A stretch of 38,404 bases of DNA from Sedimentisphaerales bacterium (GTDB lineage: Bacteria; Planctomycetota; Phycisphaerae; Sedimentisphaerales; SM23-30), in contig JAFGSR010000164.1 in the NCBI GenBank assembly GCA_016934515.1, forward strand, positions 1 to 38,404, given 5' to 3'. Under the pieces are notes generated by a model that saw only the letters and a list, made by a program, of their open reading frames with translations, ran no database searches and was not told the origin of the DNA. Positions 24,627 to 32,569 of the stretch are shown here, in pieces. The position numbers and the translations under genes are program-made. Every line of letters begins with the position of its first letter. Position 1 is the stretch's first letter.

Positions 24627-25640
24627 ATGCTGACTAATCTAAAACACCCAAATGCCAATGTTCGCATCGAAGAACTTTCAAATGCCCGCAGACGCATTTC
24701 TATACATCCAATAATAAGCGACTTAGCCGTCTCTAAAAAATCTTGCGAAACCTCTTACCCCTTGGAACTGATTGAACTAATATTGAATATCCAGGGCCCA
24801 AGGAATTTATGTGACGAAATCTCACGTGACGAAGATCCCAACTACGTTCAAGCCTGTCTCGAAAAAGACCTCCTTGCTTATCTTCCCAAAGACTGTTTTT
24901 CCAATAAAAACCTTCTTGATTTTGGCTGCGGAGCAGGTGCCTCAACTGCGATACTGGCCCGTATGCTGGACAAAACAGAAATTACTGGAATAGACCTCAG
25001 TAAAAAACTACTTAAAATCGCACAAGCCCGCGCCGACCATTACGGCTATCCCAACATAAAGTTTTATTGCTCTCCTGCCGGCGATAAGTTGCCTGAAAAC
25101 ATCGGTACATTTGACTTTATTGTGCTTAGTGCAGTTTTTGAACATTTACTCCCCCACGAACGCAAAAATCTCCTTCCGATGATTTGGGCTTTACTCAAAC
25201 CAAACGGTATTCTTTTCCTGGACCAGACACCATATAGATATTCACCTTTTGAAGGTCATACTACTCGACTGCCGTTTATTAATTATTTACCCGATCGCCT
25301 GGCTCACTCATTTGCCCGAAAATTCTCTGCTCGCGTCAAATCCGACGAATCCTGGGCCGGACTGCTCAGACGCGGCATCCGAGGGGGAAGTATCAGGGAA
25401 ATCATGAACATCTTGCGAGAATCTCCCGATAAACCTGTCATCCTCCAGCCAAACCAATTAGGAATTCATGACCGCATCGATCTCTGGTATGCCGGTTATG
25501 CCGTTTCTATCACCAATAAATACCCCAGCGTCAAACGCATCCAGCAACTTATGAAAATTGCCTTCAAAGTTATAAAATATACAACCGGCTTGACTTTGGT
25601 ACCTTCTCTGTCTCTGGCTATACAGAAAACTTCTAGCTGA
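24627..25640 (+). CDS. Class I SAM-dependent methyltransferase
   Basis: A 337-residue cytoplasmic protein. The SAM-binding core is clear: motif I in LLDFGCGAGASTAILARML, the acidic loop in TGIDLSKKLLKIAQARA, and motifs II/III in FDFIVLSAVFEHLLPHER and LKPNGILFLDQTPYRYSP. An N-terminal extension of about 100 residues and a C-terminal helical part of about 100 residues may define the acceptor, which I cannot identify. Similar proteins are found in surface-polysaccharide clusters, but nothing nearby supports that. The gene stands alone, is more AT-rich than the GH116 gene before it, and overlaps the convergent PEP-CTERM gene by 8 bases at the 3' end. The ribosome site (AGGGA) is modest. Confidence 0.82.
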   Translation: MLTNLKHPNANVRIEELSNARRRISIHPIISDLAVSKKSCETSYPLELIELILNIQGPRNLCDEISRDEDPNYVQACLEKDLLAYLPKDCFSNKNLLDFGCGAGASTAILARMLDKTEITGIDLSKKLLKIAQARADHYGYPNIKFYCSPAGDKLPENIGTFDFIVLSAVFEHLLPHERKNLLPMIWALLKPNGILFLDQTPYRYSPFEGHTTRLPFINYLPDRLAHSFARKFSARVKSDESWAGLLRRGIRGGSIREIMNILRESPDKPVILQPNQLGIHDRIDLWYAGYAVSITNKYPSVKRIQQLMKIAFKVIKYTTGLTLVPSLSLAIQKTSS

Positions 25641-26679
25641 ATCCATCCCTGCGCCGCCGGAACATATACAAGCCTCCTGCTCCCAGCAAAAATACTGTCA
25701 CCGGTTCAGGAATCACCCTCGTAACTGACAACGTACCCCCGGCATCCTTCAGAACATACATCGCTCCGTCCGGACCAAAAGTAAAGTTCCCTATAGTTGA
25801 ATCAACCGCTTCTCTGGCGAATAAGCTGGCATCACCATCGGCTGATATCCTGTAAATGTGAAAATAACCACCTAATTGCTCATTTCCTCTTACAAAAAGA
25901 TCACCACCAAAATACTGCCCCATCACATCAAACTCAATATCCATCCCCGCAGCTATATCCGTGGTAAATCTCGTCGGATTGCCATTACCGTCCAGAGAAA
26001 ACACCCCTGCCCACGTAGCGCTATTGCTGGAATACGTCGATGCATACATCTGGCCGCCGTAACGCGTTCCGGGATCGAAAGCAATTCCAATTGGACTGCC
26101 CCCGCCAATATCGTAAGGGTAACCACTGAAATTACTAATACTTCCACCGACAGTTACCTCATCTATATGATCCAGCCCCGATGTCCCCACATAAAGACTG
26201 CCCCCATAATTGCCCACGCGATCTATCCCCAGGCATATCGGTTGATTCCAGGGGTAACACAAAATCGACGACGAACCGCTGCTTAAATCAACCTTTTTTA
26301 CATCACCATAATGGCTTGACGACTCGAACACTCCCTCATCACACACATACAAATAATCTCTAAAATCGGTCCCGCTACCACACGATATATCAATTGCACT
26401 GTAAAATCCTGTGGAAAATATCGCCCCTGTCCCCTCCGGTGTAATACGATAAATACACCCATCCTTCACATCACGACTTGATCCTCTATAGCCGATGTAC
26501 ATATTGCCGCCGGAATCGAATTCCAACGCCTGATCACGCCCCAGTCCGGGGCTCGGCATCGAAACATGAGTCTGAGCAACATAACCCGCCTCCAACAATT
26601 CCAAAGCCATCACCTGCTCACCCGCTCCCAGCCACACCAATAACATCGCCACCACCAACATCAATCTTGCCTTAAACAT
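25633..26679 (-). CDS. PEP-CTERM-sorted secreted beta-propeller-like protein
   Basis: A 348-residue exported protein. It has an N-terminal signal peptide (LMLVVAMLLVWLGAGEQVMA) and the C-terminal PEP-CTERM sorting signal: VIPEP, a hydrophobic helix (VTVFLLGAGGLYMF) and a basic end (RRRR). Exosortase would cleave this tail. The body contains repeated strands of the type ALEFDSGGNMYIGY, PICLGIDRVGNYGGSLYV and NFTFGPDGAMYVLKD, suggesting an NHL-like or related beta-propeller of unknown ligand. No exosortase or polysaccharide-export gene is in the window, as is usual for PEP-CTERM substrates, which are scattered. AAGGAGG before the ATG is an excellent ribosome site. Confidence 0.85.
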   Translation of the reverse strand: MFKARLMLVVAMLLVWLGAGEQVMALELLEAGYVAQTHVSMPSPGLGRDQALEFDSGGNMYIGYRGSSRDVKDGCIYRITPEGTGAIFSTGFYSAIDISCGSGTDFRDYLYVCDEGVFESSSHYGDVKKVDLSSGSSSILCYPWNQPICLGIDRVGNYGGSLYVGTSGLDHIDEVTVGGSISNFSGYPYDIGGGSPIGIAFDPGTRYGGQMYASTYSSNSATWAGVFSLDGNGNPTRFTTDIAAGMDIEFDVMGQYFGGDLFVRGNEQLGGYFHIYRISADGDASLFAREAVDSTIGNFTFGPDGAMYVLKDAGGTLSVTRVIPEPVTVFLLGAGGLYMFRRRRDGFS

Positions 26680-26792
26680 GGTTTGGTACCTCCTTGAAAA
26701 ATTAAAATTTCAAACAAAACGCTAACGCCGGATATCACCTTAACGCCAAACTAATTCCGAAATGAAACCATTGTTAATTTTCACACTAATAG

Positions 26793-26810
26793 TGGGGGTG
26801 TCCGCCCCCG
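26793..26810. other. GC-rich hairpin in the PEP-CTERM leader
   Basis: GGGGG (26794-26798) pairs with CCCCC (26105 positions before 26910, that is 26805-26809), with extra wobble pairs on both sides and a loop of about 4-6 bases. It lies between the promoter and the start codon of the PEP-CTERM gene. There is no T-run on either strand, so it does not look like a terminator. It could be an mRNA-stabilising hairpin or a copy of a dispersed palindrome. Confidence 0.45.
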
Positions 26811-26837
26811 AACAAAAACCTTGACAATAATAATATA

Positions 26838-26866
26838 ATTATACCACAGTTAACTGTATGTCGCAA
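26838..26866 (-). promoter_or_regulatory. Sigma-70-type promoter with palindrome, for the PEP-CTERM gene
   Basis: Read on the minus strand, TTGCGA (26866-26861), a 17-base spacer and a perfect TATAAT (26843-26838) form a convincing promoter, about 160 bases upstream of the PEP-CTERM start. The spacer contains the perfect 12-bp palindrome ACAGTTAACTGT (26846-26857), which is well placed to act as an operator between the two boxes. Confidence 0.6.
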
Positions 26867-27097
26867 ATAAATACTGCTCAAATTTCACTGGATTTTATAC
26901 CCTTACATACCTCTTCTGCAACTTGCCGCTAAACTGTTATATCCCCCCAGGTTATAATTACTGTGCATATATTACCCCCCCCCAACAGATACCCGGATAA
27001 GGTAAATGAACAATGATTACTTTCTACCGTCGGCCTTACAAAGAAACTCTTCCACCTGCTCCTTAGACATAACCGCTTTTTGCATCGCCTCAAAAAC
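26867..27097 (-). other. Intergenic region with in-frame extension beyond the DUF4091 stop
   Basis: No separate gene is clear. Directly after the TGA of the DUF4091 gene, 26 more sense codons run in the same frame to a TAA at 27017-27019, reading VFEAMQKAVMSKEQ and then VEEFLCKADGRK. This has a coding-like, charged helical look and includes an ATG that could start a 22-codon ORF. It could be a former C-terminus lost to a nonsense mutation, or chance. Runs of C at about 26934 and 26978 are also present. Confidence 0.4.
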
Positions 27098-28807
27098 TCA
27101 CCGACGCAAAATCTCCTCCGCCAACCGCCGACGCAATTCCTCCAGCCGATACGCATCCTGATCCCAGCTACCCCAACTCGGCACCGCGCTCCCAACCACC
27201 TGCTCCACCGCCGCCTTGCCGCCCTTCTTTTCCAGCAGCACGAAGTACTCGTAATCCTCCATCCCGTCACGCAGGTTTTTCAGCCGAATCGACGCAATCG
27301 GCCCTTCCACCCCGGCATCTTCCCCCGGATAAAAAAGTTGCCCTTCACCGTTGTAATTCAACCGAAATCCCGGATCGTCCCACGGATTACGACTCGGAGC
27401 ACTCCAAAACACCGTCGCCCAGTACAACAATCCCGTAATCCCGTACCGCCGGTTCAACCACGGTGCAATCCGGTACGCCGTCAGTGGAAAGTCCATCTCC
27501 CAGTACGGAGGATTGTCATCTTTTACCTTGGCGTAATCCGGATTGTATCCCGGAGACCTCTGCACCAAAGCCGTGTAGCTCCAAACCTCGTCCCCCGCCG
27601 AGATAACCCGCTGCACGCTCGCCTCATGCACAAATCCAAACAACGGACACCAGATATCAATCGCCTCATCCAGCACTCCCCAGTCAGGATCTTGCGTGTA
27701 TGGCTGCTCCACCACCAACCGCCGCAATTCCGGCGCCGCCTCTTTCACCAACGCACCCAACTGCCGCACCCGTTCGTACGCCTCTTTGTCGTTGGGCTCG
27801 TCCAGCATGTAAACATACGACCGCCCCGCCCATCCTTTCTTCTGTAAATACGCATACCACGACCGGTAAAAACGAATCGCCTTGTCACGGTCCTTGCCCA
27901 GAACATCCTCGAACCTGGCTCGCGGAACTTCGATGTTCGTTAAGTGATACCGCTCCACGAACTCCGTGATTCGCCGATCCGTTTCCTCGTCGAACATCGC
28001 CGTGCCGTCCTCACCAATCCGCGGCCATAACCGCTCCGGCAACGGCGGATTAATACGATGCGCCGCCATCATCTCAATGTAACGATCCTCCAGACGATAA
28101 TATTCCGGAGAGTTCGTTTTCAATCCGTGATACCTCGCCATATACGAAAAGGTACCAAAATGATTCTCGTGCGTCGGCCCTTCCGGCAGCACAAAATCCC
28201 AGACCACCACCCGCACCGGAATCTCCACTCCCTTGGCATAACTCGTCCATACCTTGAATCTTCCTTCATACGTCCCCGCCTTCGTCTCCTTCGGCACCCG
28301 CACATCCACCCACAACGGCTGATTCTGCCCCTGCCACAAATCGAACCGGGTCGCACCGAACCGAACCCCCTCCCGCCGCTCCTTTCCCCAACGCGGCTCC
28401 GGCAATTCCTTTTGTGTGTAGGGATCCACAAACGGCACCAGCGGGTCCGCAATCAAACCCGGACGCTCCGTGGCCCGCGGCGACGAATAACGCAACGGAA
28501 TATATATCTCCCGGTAAAGATGAATATTCTCTGCCACTATGCTTTGGCCATCTGCCGTTCGCAACGGCGACATCGCCGCCTCCAAACCATACAAATTCTC
28601 TCCCACCGCCTGCACCACCACCTGAAACGATTCCACCTCGCCTCGCGCACAAAATATCTCCGCCACAGCAGCAGCTTCCTTAACCGGCTCCTCCGCCCGC
28701 ACCCGCACTCCACCCGGCAATACCCCCAGCCGAATCGCCTCCCCTCCCGCCGCCAACTCCGCCAAACCCAATACCACCAACAATACCCATTTCAACTTTT
28801 TTTCCAT
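27098..28807 (-). CDS. DUF4091 secreted glycosidase-like protein
   Basis: A 569-residue exported protein with a signal peptide (LKWVLLVVLGLAELAAGGEA). An N-terminal beta-sandwich at about 25-195 (EVESFQVVVQAVGENLYGLE, VPKETKAGTYEGRFKVW) precedes a TIM-barrel-like DUF4091 domain (FGTFSYMARYHGL, YVYMLDEPND, YEYFVLLEKKGG). The YMLDEPND segment puts acidic residues at a strand end, as in retaining glycosidases, but the family's activity is not one I can state. GGAGG lies five bases before the ATG at 28807; an upstream GTG falls inside this ribosome site. The gene is markedly GC-rich on its coding strand compared with the glycosidase gene upstream. It is the last gene of the minus-strand carbohydrate series, and DUF4091 proteins commonly accompany polysaccharide loci in planctomycetes and Bacteroidota. 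Confidence 0.75.
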   Translation of the reverse strand: MEKKLKWVLLVVLGLAELAAGGEAIRLGVLPGGVRVRAEEPVKEAAAVAEIFCARGEVESFQVVVQAVGENLYGLEAAMSPLRTADGQSIVAENIHLYREIYIPLRYSSPRATERPGLIADPLVPFVDPYTQKELPEPRWGKERREGVRFGATRFDLWQGQNQPLWVDVRVPKETKAGTYEGRFKVWTSYAKGVEIPVRVVVWDFVLPEGPTHENHFGTFSYMARYHGLKTNSPEYYRLEDRYIEMMAAHRINPPLPERLWPRIGEDGTAMFDEETDRRITEFVERYHLTNIEVPRARFEDVLGKDRDKAIRFYRSWYAYLQKKGWAGRSYVYMLDEPNDKEAYERVRQLGALVKEAAPELRRLVVEQPYTQDPDWGVLDEAIDIWCPLFGFVHEASVQRVISAGDEVWSYTALVQRSPGYNPDYAKVKDDNPPYWEMDFPLTAYRIAPWLNRRYGITGLLYWATVFWSAPSRNPWDDPGFRLNYNGEGQLFYPGEDAGVEGPIASIRLKNLRDGMEDYEYFVLLEKKGGKAAVEQVVGSAVPSWGSWDQDAYRLEELRRRLAEEILRR

Positions 28808-28899
28808 GGTAACCTCCACAGTTTTATGTTACATCACTCCTGGAGCCACGCCGGCAAAATCGCACTGCCTCCTGTTCGCCATGTAATCCATATAGTACT

Positions 28900-30486
28900 T
28901 CAAAATGGCACCGACGTAAACATAGTCATGGATTCCGGCGGGCACTCTACCTGGACACCTTGTGCCGGATTAAAACTCACTGTTTCGACGGGCAGAGGAT
29001 AACCTTGCGCATTGATTCTCATCTTATCATTTTGATAAAGGAATCGTTTATAAGTATCGCGCTCCGCTTCAGGTATTCTTAAGCTAAGCTGACTAGCTTT
29101 TTCACCTCGATTAACAATACATATGCTAAAGGCATGTGCTGCAGTAGCTCCACGGGTTGCCGCTCGGCCAACAAGAATACGAACATCCGCACCTGGCTGA
29201 TTAGGTGCGTAAATTTCAGAACCAGATGGAAAATAGCGACTCAAAAGGGACCAGGTATAGAACCAGGGACGCAACTTTATCCCGAATTCCTTATTCTTCC
29301 ACATCCCCAACAGAAAGCCTTTATGTGAATTGTCACTTAGCATCCAGGCACAAATAGCATGGCTGCCGGCACGGGCGCTTTGAACACCACAGTCAGCCAT
29401 GCACAATCCAAACCAGAACGTATCTACATGTTCATTCGCCGAAGGCGGCTTAGCGCCTTCAAACATACCAAGCTCACCCACAATGAAAATTTTATTTTTG
29501 TTGCTGCTGACTTTCTGACGGACATATTCCCATCTTGCTCCAATGCAGTCTTGTAATTTTCCAGGACCAAGTGATTCATTAAGGGCATAAATGTGAATAT
29601 CATACGCCATAGGAATATCTTTCAATTCGTCAGCTGCCCGAAAAATCCAATCAAAATCTCTGCCCGGTGACAGCCGGAACTTGTCTGACTTGATATCTTG
29701 AATTGGTGGTATAATGGATTCGTCCGGACCGGTTATTGTTACATATTCGTCTAGCTTACGTTCGATCAAAACCTTCTGAACCTGACAAAATCCAGTCTTC
29801 CATCTGCTCCAATTTTTCACCTCCAAATTAGGCTCATTGCCTAAAACAAAGTAACGAATACAGGAATAGCCTTTTTGGTTTATCAAATAATCAAGATAAA
29901 CACCGATTATTTCAGCATATTTGGGATCTTCGGTATCTTTAACGCCAGGGATTCTCAACCAACCAGGTTCACTCCCCCAATCTGTAAGAATCACGGTGAT
30001 GCCTTCTTCCTGACAAAAGTCAAGATGGCGATATAAAAGTTGCATCGCCCGGCTGTCAAAATCGTACCTGTCATTACCAAGATAACACCATTTCGACAGT
30101 ATCATAATTCGAACAACCGACAGTTTCATATATTTAATTCGTTTTAGTTCTACCGCGAAGTCCTCTGCACCAACACCACAATTGTCATATGAACTGCTGT
30201 CCCACTCCGCACCAAAACCAATAAATCCTCGGCTTGCACGTTTGGTTGAATCGACAATAATGGGTAAATGCCGCAAACTATCCACAGCATTAGACTCCCC
30301 TCCCGGCATTTCCTCTAAAGCGTTAACCATATCTGCGCTAAAAACATGTATAGCAAAAATCATCTGTATAGCTATTATGATAAGAAAAAACCAAATACTT
30401 TTTTTATTATAGCTCTGTCGAGTAGGTCGAGTGGACATATCATAGTTCTTTCGGTTAGGTTGTCGAGTTGACATAATATAGTTCAT
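28900..30486 (-). CDS. Clan GH-A (TIM-barrel) secreted glycoside hydrolase
   Basis: A 528-residue protein with an uncleaved or long signal region (SIWFFLIIIAIQMIFAIHVFSA after a polar stretch). The TIM barrel shows the two clan GH-A catalytic sites: acid/base Glu218 in RYFVLGNEPNLE at the end of strand 4 and nucleophile Glu338 in IFIVGELGMFEG at strand 7. Supporting segments are VRIMILSKWCYLGN and YDIHIYALNES. A C-terminal beta-domain (about 440-528) follows. The layout is closest to GH39/GH5-like enzymes; the exact family is not certain. The polar N-terminus has an internal repeat (MSTRQPNRKNYD then MSTRPTRQSYN), so translation may start at Met17 (30438). No strong ribosome site is seen. It lies 72 bases after GH127, in the arabinose locus. 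Confidence 0.75.
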   Translation of the reverse strand: MNYIMSTRQPNRKNYDMSTRPTRQSYNKKSIWFFLIIIAIQMIFAIHVFSADMVNALEEMPGGESNAVDSLRHLPIIVDSTKRASRGFIGFGAEWDSSSYDNCGVGAEDFAVELKRIKYMKLSVVRIMILSKWCYLGNDRYDFDSRAMQLLYRHLDFCQEEGITVILTDWGSEPGWLRIPGVKDTEDPKYAEIIGVYLDYLINQKGYSCIRYFVLGNEPNLEVKNWSRWKTGFCQVQKVLIERKLDEYVTITGPDESIIPPIQDIKSDKFRLSPGRDFDWIFRAADELKDIPMAYDIHIYALNESLGPGKLQDCIGARWEYVRQKVSSNKNKIFIVGELGMFEGAKPPSANEHVDTFWFGLCMADCGVQSARAGSHAICAWMLSDNSHKGFLLGMWKNKEFGIKLRPWFYTWSLLSRYFPSGSEIYAPNQPGADVRILVGRAATRGATAAHAFSICIVNRGEKASQLSLRIPEAERDTYKRFLYQNDKMRINAQGYPLPVETVSFNPAQGVQVECPPESMTMFTSVPF

Positions 30487-30543
30487 TCGTTCAGGCTTGA
30501 TGATTTTTTAAACTAATAGCTGCATGTAAAGCTTTTAAAATGC
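30481..30543. repeat. Leader repeat, copy A (upstream of clan GH-A gene)
   Basis: This 63-base stretch covers the start codon and leader of the clan GH-A gene. It recurs at 32504-32569 in the same orientation with a few substitutions and two small insertions (AA and G). The repeats flank the GH127 gene and about 2 kb in all. Confidence 0.85.
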
Positions 30544-30558
30544 GCCCACATCAATTGA

Positions 30559-32403
30559 TCAACGAATCAATTCATCATCAACCAATATTGCTGAATTCGG
30601 ATTTGGAACCAAAAAATAAGTCGCCTGACATCCCGGATCAGCATATTCGGTAAGCATCAATTTAATGCCCGGCTCGGCCTGGGCATTATAATTATTCGGA
30701 TTCCAAAAACTCGCCCGGCAGGTAAGCCCCCCAGGCCGAATCGCATCGTCCTCATCAGATAACTCCGGCGAATCCGGATCAATATAAATCAGCCGCATTA
30801 TCTCCGCATCGAAATCCTCTTGCCGATCCGGATTTAATCCAAACAACTGCGGACCCCGCATCACCGCCACCCGCCCCGACTGACTTTTTCTGCCCTTTAT
30901 CAGACGCCAGCTCATCGGCATTTGCAACTCTACACATTCACCTTTACGCCACTTTCTTTTAAGTGATACAAATGCCCCGCCTTGAGCTTCTACTTCATAA
31001 TTTCCGTCAACAATTTTAATATGCGCCTTAGGACACCAACTCGGAATACGCAGTCGCAGGGAAAACTCAGATAACTGTTCCGGGTCCAGATGAATCAACA
31101 CTTTGCCGGAATTAGGATAATCGGTTTCCTGACGAACATTAACTGCACTTCCATTTTCAAGTTCGATCCGGGCCGCCGATTCACTATAAAGATTGATCGC
31201 TATTCCCCCCTTCCACTTATAATAAATCAGACCCGGCAACTCCGCGATTATCCGACGATAATTGCACGGACAGCAATATGTATCACCCTGAAAATATACC
31301 CGCTTACCCTCAAACGGCGAATAATATCGCAACTTACGACCATCGGGTGACTGTGCCGCAAAAAGACCATTGTAAATGGCACGCTCCATTATATCGCCAT
31401 AATTCGAATCGCCCTCCATCTGCAAAAGAGTGCCTAACCATCTAATCAGATAAGCGGTAGCACAGGTTTCACCCAACTTGAAAAAACCCTGCTGATTACT
31501 GTGCCAGCATTCCTGATAACCACAAAGTCCGGGTATCAACAATCCATCCTCCCCGGTCAAATATTCCATCGCCCGCTGCGATTTTACCAGCAACCTCTCA
31601 TCCGGCTCAATGTTATACAACTTCAACTGAGCTAGACAACGACATATATAATGATACGCATGACCTTCCAGATTCCCCCATCTGCCTTCGATAATCCCCA
31701 CCTTCCATTCCGCCAACTTTCTATGATTAACACAAAAATCTAAATATTGCCGATCCCTGGTTTGTTCATAAAGATTAAGCATCGCCGTTTCCAGCCCCGT
31801 CGTAGCTACATAGACCGAAATCCATTCATTGGTAACCCGATTCTTGTCCTCAGACCATCGGTTAATGATATATTGAGCTAATTTCTCCGCCGCTTCGAGC
31901 GAGGAATCTTCCTGAAAATATTTATAATCGTTGGTCAACCCTAATACAAGATACCCCATTTCATGAATGTCCCACAAATTCCACATCCTGTTCTCGGCTT
32001 TAACAATACCGATATAGCCGTCCTCCTCCTGGGTCGCGATAGTCTTTCGCACCACTTCATTTTTCAAATCCTGCACCGCCGAATCATTTGAATACGCCGC
32101 AAAATGAACCAGACTGTCTATAAATTTACCCAAACCTATATAACCGCCCCCTCGATTTCTATCCTGAAACGGCTTCAAAAAATCTTTGTCCGTATCAATT
32201 ACCAGCACATTATTTCTTATCGTGATGTCAATACGCCGGCCTATCTCACCGCCAACCTTTACTTTCCGAATATCAACCGGCTCAAAACCACCAGCCAAAC
32301 ATCTCCCCGACACCGTAACCAAAAGCAAAATGCAAATGCTCATAATCAACACAATTTTGCATATCCCGTCCTCTTTTAATAAACTGCTTCCTTTTGTTTC
32401 CAT
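30559..32403 (-). CDS. GH127-family beta-L-arabinofuranosidase, secreted
   Basis: A 614-residue exported enzyme with a hydrophobic signal at about 15-37 (CKIVLIMSICILLLVTVSG). The alpha/alpha6 barrel contains the zinc and catalytic residues of the GH127 family: Glu312 and Cys314 in KLGETCATAYL, and Cys377-Cys378 in GDTYCCPCNYRRI. These match the Glu/Cys, Cys-Cys arrangement of HypBA1, where a zinc-bound cysteine is the nucleophile. C-terminal beta-sandwich segments include LRLRIPSWCPKAHIKIV and VAVMRGPQLFGLN. It would release terminal beta-L-arabinofuranose from plant arabinosides or glycoproteins in the periplasm or outside. Context (araD, araA, symporter) strongly supports arabinose release. 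AGAGAGG about 9 bases upstream lies inside a small relic ORF that stops four bases before this ATG. Confidence 0.88.
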   Translation of the reverse strand: METKGSSLLKEDGICKIVLIMSICILLLVTVSGRCLAGGFEPVDIRKVKVGGEIGRRIDITIRNNVLVIDTDKDFLKPFQDRNRGGGYIGLGKFIDSLVHFAAYSNDSAVQDLKNEVVRKTIATQEEDGYIGIVKAENRMWNLWDIHEMGYLVLGLTNDYKYFQEDSSLEAAEKLAQYIINRWSEDKNRVTNEWISVYVATTGLETAMLNLYEQTRDRQYLDFCVNHRKLAEWKVGIIEGRWGNLEGHAYHYICRCLAQLKLYNIEPDERLLVKSQRAMEYLTGEDGLLIPGLCGYQECWHSNQQGFFKLGETCATAYLIRWLGTLLQMEGDSNYGDIMERAIYNGLFAAQSPDGRKLRYYSPFEGKRVYFQGDTYCCPCNYRRIIAELPGLIYYKWKGGIAINLYSESAARIELENGSAVNVRQETDYPNSGKVLIHLDPEQLSEFSLRLRIPSWCPKAHIKIVDGNYEVEAQGGAFVSLKRKWRKGECVELQMPMSWRLIKGRKSQSGRVAVMRGPQLFGLNPDRQEDFDAEIMRLIYIDPDSPELSDEDDAIRPGGLTCRASFWNPNNYNAQAEPGIKLMLTEYADPGCQATYFLVPNPNSAILVDDELIR

Positions 32404-32407
32404 AATT

Positions 32408-32509
32408 TTAACGCCTCTCTGGAACCACCTGACAATATTCAGTCTTCCATCTGCTCCAATCTTTTACCTCCAAATTAGGTTCATTGCCTAAAATGAAGTA
32501 ATAGTTCAT
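32408..32509 (-). pseudogene. Deleted relic of the clan GH-A glycosidase gene, still an open 33-codon ORF
   Basis: On the minus strand, ATGAACTAT (the same first three codons as the intact gene) is joined directly to codons for YFILGNEPNLEVKDWSRWK, then TEYCQVVPERR and TAA. The intact gene at 28900-30486 has YFVLGNEPNLEVKNWSRWK at residues 211-229. About 200 codons between the start and the acid/base motif are therefore missing, and the frame is kept. DNA identity to the intact gene over about 76 bases is close to 88 percent by my count. The ORF ends 4 bases before the GH127 ATG and contains its ribosome site, so it now acts as a leader ORF whether or not that is functional. Confidence 0.8.
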
Positions 32510-32569
32510 TCGTTCAGGTTTAATGATTTTTTAAACTAATAAAGCTGCATGTAAAGCGTTTTAAAATGC
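32504..32569. repeat. Leader repeat, copy B (upstream of the relic)
   Basis: The second copy of the repeat at 30481-30543. It begins within the last codons of the lipoprotein gene (its stop codon TAA is inside the repeat) and runs to the relic start codon. The copies share the stretch TGATTTTTTAAACTAATA and the GCATTTTAA end. Confidence 0.85.

Noticed and set aside
26821-26846. Plus-strand TTGACA followed by TATAAT-like sequence
   Set aside because: Spacing is far too short for a promoter and there is no plus-strand gene downstream. The real signal here is the minus-strand promoter.
28820-28899. Short coding-like stretch between the clan GH-A and DUF4091 genes
   Set aside because: Several frames are open, but it is too short and has no parallel in the window to support a relic gene.
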